From NCBI RefSeq assembly GCF_003149105.1, contig NZ_QGDS01000001.1:573334-637333 (forward strand): a stretch of 64,000 nt of DNA. Direction: 5' to 3'. Below, piece by piece: positions 6,260 to 14,337 of this stretch (position 1 is the stretch's first letter; the number at the start of each line of letters is the position of its first letter). Under the pieces are notes generated by a model, which made no database searches, was not told the DNA's origin, and was given only the letters and a program-made list of their open reading frames with translations. Source of the stretch: Faecalicatena contorta (GTDB lineage Bacteria; Bacillota; Clostridia; Lachnospirales; Lachnospiraceae). Made by a program: the position numbers and the translations under genes.

Positions 6260-7930
6260 TTACTGTCTTGGAAGCAGGTGCAGCTTCCTGCATAACCGCA
6301 GTATTTTTGCTCCCCGAGGTAAATCACGGATATCTTCTATGGAAAGCACTCCCAGTTTCAATACGCTTACTCCATAGACAATAACTGCAACTAATATGGC
6401 AACCATTGTAGCAAAAAAGCGTCCGCCGATTAAAATATCCAGTACCAGATGCACCGCATAGGTGACAACTCCCATAATAACTGCCGCCAGCAATGGTTTC
6501 ACAAAAGTCTTTTCTACCTCCTGCCTGTAGCCGCTTGCTTTATGGATCGCCCGCATATTCAAAAAGCACATACACAGTGCGAACACAATATTACTTCCCA
6601 CCAGGGCATAAATATTCCACTTAAAAACAATCAGCATAATCAATAAGGCTACGATATGTATTACCAGCGAAATGGCTGCATTTTTTGCAGGTGTTGACAT
6701 CCTGTCCAACCCCTGAAGAATTGAATTGGAAACAGTAGACAGGCAGTACAGCACTAGGGTAATTGATCCAAGGGCCAGCATGGCAGCTGGAGTACGGCTG
6801 GGGTCATTAAATAAAAGCACCATAAGAGGGGAAGCAAGTACCACAAAGCCTACAAAGCAGGGAATCGCAATCAGCATAGTGAACCGAAGGGACTGGCTGA
6901 TTTTTTCGTAAACCTGCGGCCTGTTGTTCGTTGCCACTGCATTAGTCATACTTGGAATGACAGAAGCCGCAAGCCCGTTTGCCATTGCAAGAGGAACATT
7001 TATAAGTGTATTATACTTGCCGGAATAAATTCCCAGGAGCGCCATATATTTTTCCTCGGCAAATCCCTGAGCCGCCATAATTTTATTGAAGATGGTCATA
7101 TCCAGTAATTGATTGATATTATAAATCGCAGTACTAAAAATCACAGGAATAATAGTCAGTATCAAAATCTTGAGTATCCGGCTGTAGTCTTCCTGGCGCC
7201 TTGTCTTGTCCGTACGAATCTGCCGGTGTATAACCCCCCGGTACACGTAAAAAGCAAAGACCAGAAAGAAAAGCCCAAAGAGTGCTCCCATAATTGTACC
7301 AAGAGTTGCCCCCGCTGCTCCGTAAGCGGGACCTAGTAATTCATTATTCTGCTTTTCAGCAGCCTTCATCCCGATTTTAAAAAGTATGCCCGCTCCGAGC
7401 AGGCTGACCACTGCATTAATAATCTGTTCAATAACCTGGGATACTGCAGTAGGAACCATCGTGCCCAGCCCCTGAAAATACCCCCGCAGTACACCAAGAA
7501 TAGAAACAATAAAGAGCCCAGGAGCCAAAACCTTCAGTGCATAAGCACTTAGTGGCGATTCCATTATATGAACCGAAATTAGATCTGCCCCGAAAAAAAT
7601 AATAAGTGCAAAAAAAGCACCGATTACCACTGAAAACACCAAAGAGCAAAGAAATACCCTAAAAGCGTTCCGGCGCTGCTTCATTGCCATTCTAGCCGAA
7701 ACCAGTTTAGATACGGCAGTAGGTAGACTCAGGGAAGAAAGAATCAATGCCAGGGCATAAACTTCAAAAGCATATCCGTAAAACCCATTCCCTTCATCCC
7801 CTAAAATATTTGTCAGTGGGATTCTGTATACAACCCCGATGATTTTCGTAATCACACCGGCAATTGCCAAAATTGCCCCCTGCACCAGAAAATCATCTTT
7901 TCTTCTTTTTTGCTTATGTGACTCGGCCAT
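6260..7930 (-). CDS. Lipid-linked oligosaccharide flippase, SpoVB/YtgP (MurJ-like) family
   Basis: A 556-residue membrane protein of the MOP/MVF superfamily with about 14 hydrophobic segments. The N-terminus (ILAIAGVITKIIGVVYRIPL) and the GFYGYAFEVYALALILSS stretch are typical of the SpoVB/YtgP group. Members flip lipid II or related precursors across the membrane during wall or spore-cortex synthesis. The family call is firm; choosing between YtgP (vegetative) and SpoVB (spore) is not possible from sequence alone. The GGAGGAG ribosome site sits 21 bp after ybeY. Confidence 0.88.
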   Translation of the reverse strand: MAESHKQKRRKDDFLVQGAILAIAGVITKIIGVVYRIPLTNILGDEGNGFYGYAFEVYALALILSSLSLPTAVSKLVSARMAMKQRRNAFRVFLCSLVFSVVIGAFFALIIFFGADLISVHIMESPLSAYALKVLAPGLFIVSILGVLRGYFQGLGTMVPTAVSQVIEQIINAVVSLLGAGILFKIGMKAAEKQNNELLGPAYGAAGATLGTIMGALFGLFFLVFAFYVYRGVIHRQIRTDKTRRQEDYSRILKILILTIIPVIFSTAIYNINQLLDMTIFNKIMAAQGFAEEKYMALLGIYSGKYNTLINVPLAMANGLAASVIPSMTNAVATNNRPQVYEKISQSLRFTMLIAIPCFVGFVVLASPLMVLLFNDPSRTPAAMLALGSITLVLYCLSTVSNSILQGLDRMSTPAKNAAISLVIHIVALLIMLIVFKWNIYALVGSNIVFALCMCFLNMRAIHKASGYRQEVEKTFVKPLLAAVIMGVVTYAVHLVLDILIGGRFFATMVAILVAVIVYGVSVLKLGVLSIEDIRDLPRGAKILRLCRKLHLLPRQ

Positions 7931-7951
7931 ATGTCTCCTCCGTCTATTCAG

Positions 7952-8449
7952 TTACCGCAATATCTGAATGTTTTCTAAAATATCGTTCTGCTTTTTTTCC
8001 ATAGTAAGGCGCTGTTCCTCCTCCATATGGTCATATCCAAATAAATGCAGCATACTATGTGCAATAAGAAAAGCATATTCCCGCCTCGGAGCGTGTCCAT
8101 AGGCCTCTGCCTGGGAAAGAACCTTATCCTTGGAAATAACAATATCCCCCAACATAAGTTCCCCTGATTCAGGATTAAAGGCACCTTGGGGATTCTCCTC
8201 CAGCGGAGAAAAATCTCCGGGGGTCTCATATTCCAGCATGGGAAAAGAAAGCACATCCGTTACTTTATCAATTTGGCGGAACATATGGTTCATTTCCTGG
8301 ATATCCTCATCTGTGGTGAGCAGCAGGTTAATTTCTGCCTCATAAGGACAGCCCTCATATTCAAGAGCAGCCGTGATAACAAGTTCTGCTGTCTCTTCGG
8401 TATCAAAGGGTAAGGTTACATCCCCTTCTTCTTCCATGTATAGACTCAT
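7952..8449 (-). CDS. ybeY: Endoribonuclease YbeY (rRNA maturation factor)
   Basis: A 165-residue metalloprotein needed for 16S rRNA 3' maturation and 70S ribosome quality control. The zinc motif H-x3-H-x5-H is present as HSMLHLFGYDH, and TDVLSFPML is the other family signature. Its ATG overlaps the phoH stop in an ATGA (4 nt), matching the conserved phoH-ybeY pairing in Firmicutes. Confidence 0.96.
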   Translation of the reverse strand: MSLYMEEEGDVTLPFDTEETAELVITAALEYEGCPYEAEINLLLTTDEDIQEMNHMFRQIDKVTDVLSFPMLEYETPGDFSPLEENPQGAFNPESGELMLGDIVISKDKVLSQAEAYGHAPRREYAFLIAHSMLHLFGYDHMEEEQRLTMEKKQNDILENIQILR

Positions 8450-9465
8450 GATCTTCTCCTCTTATTGTTCTTTCTCGGTTTATAGCCTGATTTATTTTCC
8501 GGCCCCGTTCCTTTTTTCTCATAATCCTCGTAGGCTTTTACAATTTTCTGCACAAGCGGATGCCGCACAACGTCCTTGCTTGTTAGTGTACAGAGGCTGA
8601 TATCCTCAATGTTTTTTACCACGTTCACCGCTACGTCCAGTCCCGATGCAGCACCGGGCGGCAGGTCTTTCTGAGTGGAATCTCCTGTAATGACTACTTT
8701 TGAGCCAAATCCAATACGGGTCAAAAACATCTTCATTTGTGCAGGAGTTGTATTCTGGGCCTCATCCAGTATGATAAAGGCATTGTCCAGGGTACGGCCT
8801 CTCATATAGGCAAGAGGAGCCACTTCAATCAATCCCTTTTCAGAATTCTTCAAAAAACTTTCTGCCCCCATAATCTGGTATAGTGCATCATACAAAGGCC
8901 GCAGATAAGGATCAATTTTACTCTGCAGGTCTCCCGGAAGGAACCCTAACTTCTCCCCGGCTTCAATGGCAGGCCGGGTCAGAATAATGCGGCTGACCTC
9001 ATTCCGCTTGAAGGCCGTAATTGCCATTGCCATTGCCAGATAGGTCTTTCCGGTTCCGGCCGGACCCAGTCCAAACGTAACCATCCCGCTTCGTATGGCA
9101 TCCACATAGCGCTTCTGCCCCAAAGTCTTTGGTTTAATCGGTTTTCCCTGAAGCGTATGGCAAATCAGATCCCGGTCAATTTCTATAAGTCCCGCCTCCT
9201 GGTCCTCAAGCACAAGAGAAATCGCATAATCCACATTCTGCTCCGTAATCCCATTTCCGCGGCGTGAAAGCTCGGTAAGCTGTTCCAAAACCCTCTTCAC
9301 CTTTTCGGCAGCGGAGCCTTCTCCTAAAATCTTTGTTTCCCCATCTCTTGCAATCAGTGTGACGTGGAAGGTGCGTTCTAACTTTTTTGCATATGCATCA
9401 AACTGGCCGAAGACATTCTTCTCATGCCCGGCCGGTATATCAATCATCAGTTCTGACAGACTCAT
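8446..9465 (-). CDS. phoH: PhoH-like ATPase (phosphate-starvation-inducible family)
   Basis: A cytoplasmic P-loop ATPase with Walker A GPAGTGKT and Walker B FIILDEAQN. PhoH proteins are thought to work on RNA alongside YbeY. The longest frame begins at 9489, but the ATG at 9465 (MSLSELMIDI) has AAAGGAA 8 nt upstream and a normal family N-terminus, giving 339 residues. It overlaps the 3' end of yqfD by 26 nt. Order yqfC-yqfD-phoH-ybeY is the standard Firmicute arrangement. A basic tail (RKNNKRRRS) ends the protein. Confidence 0.94.
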   Translation of the reverse strand: MSLSELMIDIPAGHEKNVFGQFDAYAKKLERTFHVTLIARDGETKILGEGSAAEKVKRVLEQLTELSRRGNGITEQNVDYAISLVLEDQEAGLIEIDRDLICHTLQGKPIKPKTLGQKRYVDAIRSGMVTFGLGPAGTGKTYLAMAMAITAFKRNEVSRIILTRPAIEAGEKLGFLPGDLQSKIDPYLRPLYDALYQIMGAESFLKNSEKGLIEVAPLAYMRGRTLDNAFIILDEAQNTTPAQMKMFLTRIGFGSKVVITGDSTQKDLPPGAASGLDVAVNVVKNIEDISLCTLTSKDVVRHPLVQKIVKAYEDYEKKGTGPENKSGYKPRKNNKRRRS

Positions 9466-10705
9466 CCTGTTCGTTCCTTTCAATTTCAATGATTTCTGTA
9501 TTAGCTTCCTCAGTTATACTCTCGTTTAGAAAAAGTTCCCCCACAGCAGTAGCTGCATTTTGGTCTATGTGTATTTTAACACTATTTTCCTTAATTTGAA
9601 TACCTTTTTCCTGTAACTTTTTGGAAAATTGCTCGAAGTTTTCGCTCAATTCCTTCTGGAGTTCCTCTTTTGTATGTGTCTTCTCCTTTGAATCGTAAGA
9701 TTTCACAACTTTCCTTCCATAAGATATAGGAAGATAAAAACTTTCGCCCAGCTTCAACTGGTGCTCACTGGTATGCAGTTCCCACTCTTTATAGGTGTTT
9801 TTCAAAGTCCCCGCAGATAAAAGCCAGGACCCTATTTTAACATAATATAGGTTTTTTTGGGACTTTTCATAATATTTCTTTTTATATTTTGTACTAATTG
9901 TGTCCTCATAATGCATTTGGGTATCTGCAAATATATCTGCATCTGATTTCTGGTACTGATAACCAACCACTTCCAGACTGTCACTGACTACTTCAACCCT
10001 GCCTGATACCAGAACATCTCCTTTAGACACTGTATCGCCTACATGGACCTGGGGAACACCAGATCTGGTAATAATACTGGTGATGACTCCGTCTTTGGCA
10101 GCAATCAAATCTGTGGGCTGTTTTGTCTCTTCCTGATTTCCGCCAGTATCTTCCTTCTCCCGGAAGGTATCTTCATTTTCCTTTATCTGAATGCGGAGCC
10201 TGCTTCCGTCTATGGAGGCAGACACCCAGACAATATCATCATACTCCTTTCGGATGTCTTTTACAATCTGTGCACAGTCCACCTTACTTTTTAACATATG
10301 GGGTGAAACCTCTTTCGTTTCCAGAAACTCCAGAAGTGTCTCGTTGGTCCATTTCTCATTGCCTTCAAAATGGATATCCCAGATAAAGCTGGAATATAGA
10401 TAAAGCAGCCCCAAACAGAGAAGAAGACTCAGAAAAAAGAGCTTCCTTTTTCTGTATTTATATACAAAAAAAGGAAGGCCAACTCTCAAGATAAGCACAA
10501 TTCTTGTATGTGTCTTCCTGACAATCGGCCTCAGTTTTCGAAATCCTTTCAGGCTCATATACATCTCATATGCATTACCGCAAGGTGTAAGTCCCCATAT
10601 ATAAATTTGATGATAGCTGCACAAGTTCAGAAACCGTTCCGGGGAGTAGCCCTCCACGCGGATTTTCACATAACCATGCATATACCGAATAATTGACTGA
10701 ATCAC
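9440..10705 (-). CDS. yqfD: Sporulation protein YqfD
   Basis: A 421-residue protein with a single strong membrane segment near 125-140 (KLFFLSLLLCLGLLYLY) and a long extracytoplasmic part that begins with a POTRA-like region (EGNEKWTNETLLEFL). YqfD is made in the mother cell under sigma-E and is needed for efficient sporulation; its partner YqfC lies 12 bp upstream. GTG start with AAGGA 4 nt before it. Confidence 0.9.
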   Translation of the reverse strand: MIQSIIRYMHGYVKIRVEGYSPERFLNLCSYHQIYIWGLTPCGNAYEMYMSLKGFRKLRPIVRKTHTRIVLILRVGLPFFVYKYRKRKLFFLSLLLCLGLLYLYSSFIWDIHFEGNEKWTNETLLEFLETKEVSPHMLKSKVDCAQIVKDIRKEYDDIVWVSASIDGSRLRIQIKENEDTFREKEDTGGNQEETKQPTDLIAAKDGVITSIITRSGVPQVHVGDTVSKGDVLVSGRVEVVSDSLEVVGYQYQKSDADIFADTQMHYEDTISTKYKKKYYEKSQKNLYYVKIGSWLLSAGTLKNTYKEWELHTSEHQLKLGESFYLPISYGRKVVKSYDSKEKTHTKEELQKELSENFEQFSKKLQEKGIQIKENSVKIHIDQNAATAVGELFLNESITEEANTEIIEIERNEQDESVRTDD

Positions 10706-10717
10706 AGTTTCCTTACC

Positions 10718-11002
10718 TCACTTACAATATTCTAGTGATACTATCCTGCCTGTTATCTTCATTTCATCATTGGTATAATATTCTATCTGCAAATGCTTTC
10801 CCTGCAGTTTAATCTGATATCCTTTCGTCTGTACACGAATCAATATATCGGTGTATTCTATGATGCCCCGGTAATTTTCAATACAGACTTCCCCCGCTCC
10901 GATAATCGTTACGACGGCTGCGCCCAGGACAACATCCTTAGGCATACTTGCAGCAGATGCAAGCCTTTCCTTTAATCTTTCATTTTCCTTTTCTTTGCCC
11001 AT
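10718..11002 (-). CDS. yqfC: YabP/YqfC-family sporulation protein
   Basis: A 94-residue all-beta protein of the YabP/YqfC family. MPKDVVLGAAVVTIIGAGEV and the following VCIENYRGIIEYTD are typical. In Bacillus it is a sigma-E-dependent spore-coat-associated factor co-transcribed with yqfD, as here. The upstream gap (11003-11134) holds a weak sigma-E-like pairing (CATATA and CGTATG spaced 14 bp, about 11017-11042) that is not convincing alone. Confidence 0.9.
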   Translation of the reverse strand: MGKEKENERLKERLASAASMPKDVVLGAAVVTIIGAGEVCIENYRGIIEYTDILIRVQTKGYQIKLQGKHLQIEYYTNDEMKITGRIVSLEYCK

Positions 11003-11134
11003 ATAGAAATGCCACGCATACGCCCTTTATTTGTAGTATATGTGCAGCATTTTTGTCTTATTCTTAAGTTGCTCCAACTCATTTACTTCTCGCAGAGAGA
11101 CTCTTCAGTCTGGAGATTGTATCATACATATGCA

Positions 11135-11713
11135 TTAATGCTGTTTATAGAAAGCACAAGATACCAGATGGTCATTCACCATGCCTACTGCCTGCATAAA
11201 GGAATAAATAATTGTTGTACCCACAAATTTAAAACCACGTTTTTTCAAATCCTTGCTTATAACATCCGAAATGGATGTATTTGCAGGAACATCCTCTATT
11301 TTAGTCCACGCATTCACAATTGGCTTGTTATCTACAAATTTCCATACGTAGTTGTCCAGAGAGCCAAACTCCTCGCAGAGCTTGAAATACGCTTTTGCAT
11401 TGTTGACAACAGCATTTACCTTGAGCCTGTTTTTAATAATCCCGTTGTTTTGCAAAAGTGATTCAATCTTTGCATCATCATATGTAATAAGAATTGCAGG
11501 ATCAAAATCATCAAATGCCTCACACAATGTATCCATCTTTTTTAGAATCGTTGACCAGCTAAGTCCGGCCTGCTTTCCTTCTAATATTAACATTTTGAAC
11601 AGCTTTCTGTCATCATGCACAGGAATACCCCATACTTTATCATGATATTCCTGCTCCAGCTCACTTTTCACTGCCCAATCACACCTTTTTATTTCATTCA
11701 TATCTACACACAC
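11135..11713 (-). CDS. tag: DNA-3-methyladenine glycosylase I
   Basis: Excises 3-methyladenine from alkylated DNA. The protein keeps the N-terminal CDW, the EYHDKVWGIPVHDDRKLFKML segment, GLSW, and the C-terminal H-x5-C zinc-ligand pattern (HLVSCAFYKQH). A GTG start at 11713 with GGGGAGGG 10 nt upstream gives 192 residues; an ATG at 11701 (MNEIKRCDW) is the alternative. It is a single gene with short gaps on both sides; in 11714-11828 no clear feature was seen. Confidence 0.94.
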   Translation of the reverse strand: MCVDMNEIKRCDWAVKSELEQEYHDKVWGIPVHDDRKLFKMLILEGKQAGLSWSTILKKMDTLCEAFDDFDPAILITYDDAKIESLLQNNGIIKNRLKVNAVVNNAKAYFKLCEEFGSLDNYVWKFVDNKPIVNAWTKIEDVPANTSISDVISKDLKKRGFKFVGTTIIYSFMQAVGMVNDHLVSCAFYKQH

Positions 11714-11828
11714 TACCTGCAGCCCTCCCCTAAGAATTTTTAGTTATCTTCTGTAATATTTAAGGACACAGTCTCCCAAATAAGAGAAACTATGCCCTTC
11801 TTTATAAGTATACACAAGCCTGATCTTC

Positions 11829-13001
11829 TTAGATTCTTGCTACACCTGTTTTTCTTGCTGCTTCCGCAACCGCTTCTGCAACTGCCTTTGCAACTCGTTT
11901 GTCAAACGGATTCGGAATAATATAATCTGGACACAGCTTATCTTCTTCTACCAATCCTGCAATCGCATAAGCTGCAGCCACTTTCATTTCATCATTGATG
12001 TCTTTTGCACGTACATCCAGTGCACCACGGAAAATGCCCGGGAATGCCAGTACATTGTTAATCTGATTCGGGAAATCACTTCTTCCAGTACCTATTACAG
12101 CAGCTCCTGCATTTCTGGCTAAATCCGGCATAATTTCTGGAACAGGGTTTGCCATTGGGAACAGAATCGGCTTATCAGCCATGCTCCTTACCATTTCCTC
12201 TGTGACAGTACCAGGAGCAGATACACCGATAAATACGTCTGCGCCTTTTAACACTTCTGCCATTGTTCCTTTTTCCATGTTTTGATTGCAGATCTCTGCC
12301 ATCTCCATTTTTTCTGAATTTAAGTTTTCCCGACCTTTATAGATAGCTCCCTGGCGGTCACACATAATAACATTTTTCAGCCCTAAGCTTACCAAAAGCT
12401 TTATAATAGCAATTCCGGCTGCACCTGCACCGGAGGTAACCACTTTAATTTCATCCAGGTTTTTCCCAACCAGTTTCAGGGCATTGATAAGAGCTGCCGC
12501 TGTTACAACGGCTGTACCATGCTGGTCATCATGGAAAATCGGGATATCACAGCATTCTTTTAATCTTCTTTCTATTTCAAAGCATCTTGGTGCAGAGATA
12601 TCTTCCAGGTTTACCCCTCCGAAGCTTCCTGCTAAGAGGCTGACTATCTTTACAATTTCATCTACATCTTTAGTGCGTACACACAAAGGGAATGCATCCA
12701 CATCACCAAATGTTTTAAACAGTACGCATTTTCCTTCCATAACAGGCATTCCTGCTTCCGGCCCGATATCACCCAAACCTAATACAGCAGTTCCGTCTGT
12801 AATAACTGCCACCATATTCGCACGGCGTGTATATTTATAAGATAAATCTACATCTTCTGAGATTTTCAAACAAGGCTCTGCAACTCCTGGAGTATATGCA
12901 ACGGACAATTCTTCTGGTGTTTCAAGTTTTGTTCTGCTAATTACTTCAATCTTACCTGCCCACTCTTCATGCTGTTTTAATGCAAATTCTTTCATGTCCA
13001 T
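11829..13001 (-). CDS. NAD(P)-dependent malic enzyme
   Basis: Oxidative decarboxylation of malate to pyruvate and CO2. The short bacterial form (390 residues from this start) has the N-terminal KLETPEELSVAYTPGVAEPC segment, the catalytic ITDGTAVLGLGDIG region, and the Rossmann motif SGAGAAGIAI. The start at 13001 (MDMKEFALK) is preferred because AGGAG lies 10 nt upstream; the frame is open to 13046 but would overlap the previous gene. It follows, by 20 bp, an LDH-fold dehydrogenase that has a malate-type specificity residue, so the pair could interconvert oxaloacetate, malate and pyruvate. Confidence 0.92.
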   Translation of the reverse strand: MDMKEFALKQHEEWAGKIEVISRTKLETPEELSVAYTPGVAEPCLKISEDVDLSYKYTRRANMVAVITDGTAVLGLGDIGPEAGMPVMEGKCVLFKTFGDVDAFPLCVRTKDVDEIVKIVSLLAGSFGGVNLEDISAPRCFEIERRLKECCDIPIFHDDQHGTAVVTAAALINALKLVGKNLDEIKVVTSGAGAAGIAIIKLLVSLGLKNVIMCDRQGAIYKGRENLNSEKMEMAEICNQNMEKGTMAEVLKGADVFIGVSAPGTVTEEMVRSMADKPILFPMANPVPEIMPDLARNAGAAVIGTGRSDFPNQINNVLAFPGIFRGALDVRAKDINDEMKVAAAYAIAGLVEEDKLCPDYIIPNPFDKRVAKAVAEAVAEAARKTGVARI

Positions 13002-13021
13002 GACTCTCATTCTCCTTTTTC

Positions 13022-13969
13022 TTATTGCTCTTTTACCTGTGCCCAAAACTCCTTTAAAAGTTCCACTGAATGATTCATAGCCTCTGTCTCTTCTTGATTC
13101 ATCGGAACATTAAAAGCCTTCTCAATACCATCCCAGCCAATACGGCATGGAAGGGAAGCTGCAACTCCTGCCCATTCGCCAAAACTCTCGTCCAGGACAT
13201 GTGCCGCAGGAAGTACTGCTTTATCATCATTTATAATCGTTTCCACAATTGTAGAAACTGACATTGCAACTCCATAGAAAGTAGCGCCTTTTAGTCCTAT
13301 TACTTCCGCACCGCCGTTCTTTGTGTGCTCTGCAATCTCTGCCTTGTCAAGGGAAATCCCTGTTTGCTCTTCATATTCTTTCAGAGGAAGACCTCCTATT
13401 GTAGCTGAACTCCATACAGCAACCTGGCTGTCCCCATGCTCTCCCACAATGTATGCCTGAACATCTTTCACATTTACACCCAGCTCTGTACTGATATTAT
13501 GACGGAATCTTGCAGTATCAAGAGAAGTTCCGCTTCCGATTACTCTATGAGAGGGAAGTCCTGAAAATTCTTTCACTGCTGTTGTCATCACATCTGCTGG
13601 GTTAGAAACCACAATAATCAGTGGATTTTCCGCATATTTCATGATACTTTCTGTAATACTTCTGATAATGGAAACATTGGTTTTCGCCAATTCCAGACGT
13701 GTCTGTCCCGGCTTTCTTGCAATTCCTGCGGTAATAATGATTATCCGTGCATCTGCACACTCCTCATATCCGCCTTGCCTTACCTGGATTTGCTTATGGA
13801 AACTGGTTGCTTGGGCAATGTCAATGGCTGCTCCCTTCGCCTTGTCCTGATTTACATCCACCAGAACAATGTCATTTGCTTGGATTTTTGCCATGAGAGT
13901 ATAAGCAATTGCTTCCCCTACATTACCTGCACCTATTACTACAATTTTTTCTTTGCTTTTGTTGTTCAT
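13022..13969 (-). CDS. LDH-fold 2-hydroxyacid dehydrogenase (L-lactate or L-malate dehydrogenase)
   Basis: A 315-residue NAD-dependent dehydrogenase of the LDH/MDH family, closest overall to L-LDH. It has GAGNVGEA at 13-20, LDTARFR with the catalytic Asp/Arg at 151 and 154, and GEHGDS with the catalytic His at 178. At the substrate-specificity position (residue 102 in LDH numbering, residue 85 here) the loop reads AGIARKPGQTR: Arg instead of the Gln of lactate dehydrogenases. In Bacillus LDH the Q102R change alone switches preference from pyruvate to oxaloacetate. With malic enzyme next door, malate dehydrogenase activity is likely, though most databases would label this L-LDH. Confidence 0.85.
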   Translation of the reverse strand: MNNKSKEKIVVIGAGNVGEAIAYTLMAKIQANDIVLVDVNQDKAKGAAIDIAQATSFHKQIQVRQGGYEECADARIIIITAGIARKPGQTRLELAKTNVSIIRSITESIMKYAENPLIIVVSNPADVMTTAVKEFSGLPSHRVIGSGTSLDTARFRHNISTELGVNVKDVQAYIVGEHGDSQVAVWSSATIGGLPLKEYEEQTGISLDKAEIAEHTKNGGAEVIGLKGATFYGVAMSVSTIVETIINDDKAVLPAAHVLDESFGEWAGVAASLPCRIGWDGIEKAFNVPMNQEETEAMNHSVELLKEFWAQVKEQ

Positions 13970-14183
13970 ATATGCACTCCTTTTCTTTAATGTACCACCG
14001 TCTCATGTGTACAAACGCTGTTTTCCGAAATGATTGATTCCAGGTAAAAACAGCCTGTTTTCCTGTGTTTCAGGGCGTTTTGACCTTGTCCTGAAAGTTG
14101 CAAAATAGGTTCCATATATAAATTGTTAAAAAATCGACTTTTCCTAAAAAGTCTACCACATTTTGACTTTCATGTCAATCTGG

Positions 14184-14225
14184 AAACATCTCATTATCCT
14201 GTTAAAAACGTCTCATTATCCCTGT
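14184..14225. repeat. Two direct repeats upstream of the rocA promoter
   Basis: AAACATCTCATTATCCTGT (14184-14202) and AAACGTCTCATTATCCCTGT (14206-14225) are tandem copies 22 bp apart, about two helical turns. They end 48 bp before the -35 box at 14274. This is the layout expected of two binding sites for an activator or repressor. The rest of the gap 13970-14337 holds the ldh 5' side; no strong promoter for ldh was found there beyond a weak AT-rich match near 14105-14135. Confidence 0.45.
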
Positions 14226-14273
14226 CAGTTAATAGGATTCTCCATTACTTCCTATTATATAACTGATAAAGCA

Positions 14274-14302
14274 TTGACGCGATAAAATAGCAATGATAAA
14301 AT
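14274..14302 (+). promoter_or_regulatory. Promoter of rocA
   Basis: -35 TTGACG (14274-14279), a 17-bp spacer and -10 TAAAAT (14297-14302), then a leader of about 30 nt with AGGAGG (14323-14328) 9 nt before the ATG. Confidence 0.7.
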
Positions 14303-14337
14303 ATGTATAAAATTGAATACTCAGGAGGTAAAGCAGC

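Noticed and set aside
14127-14144. Rex site upstream of the LDH-like gene
   Set aside because: TTGTTAAAAAATCGACTT has one good half only; the second half does not match.
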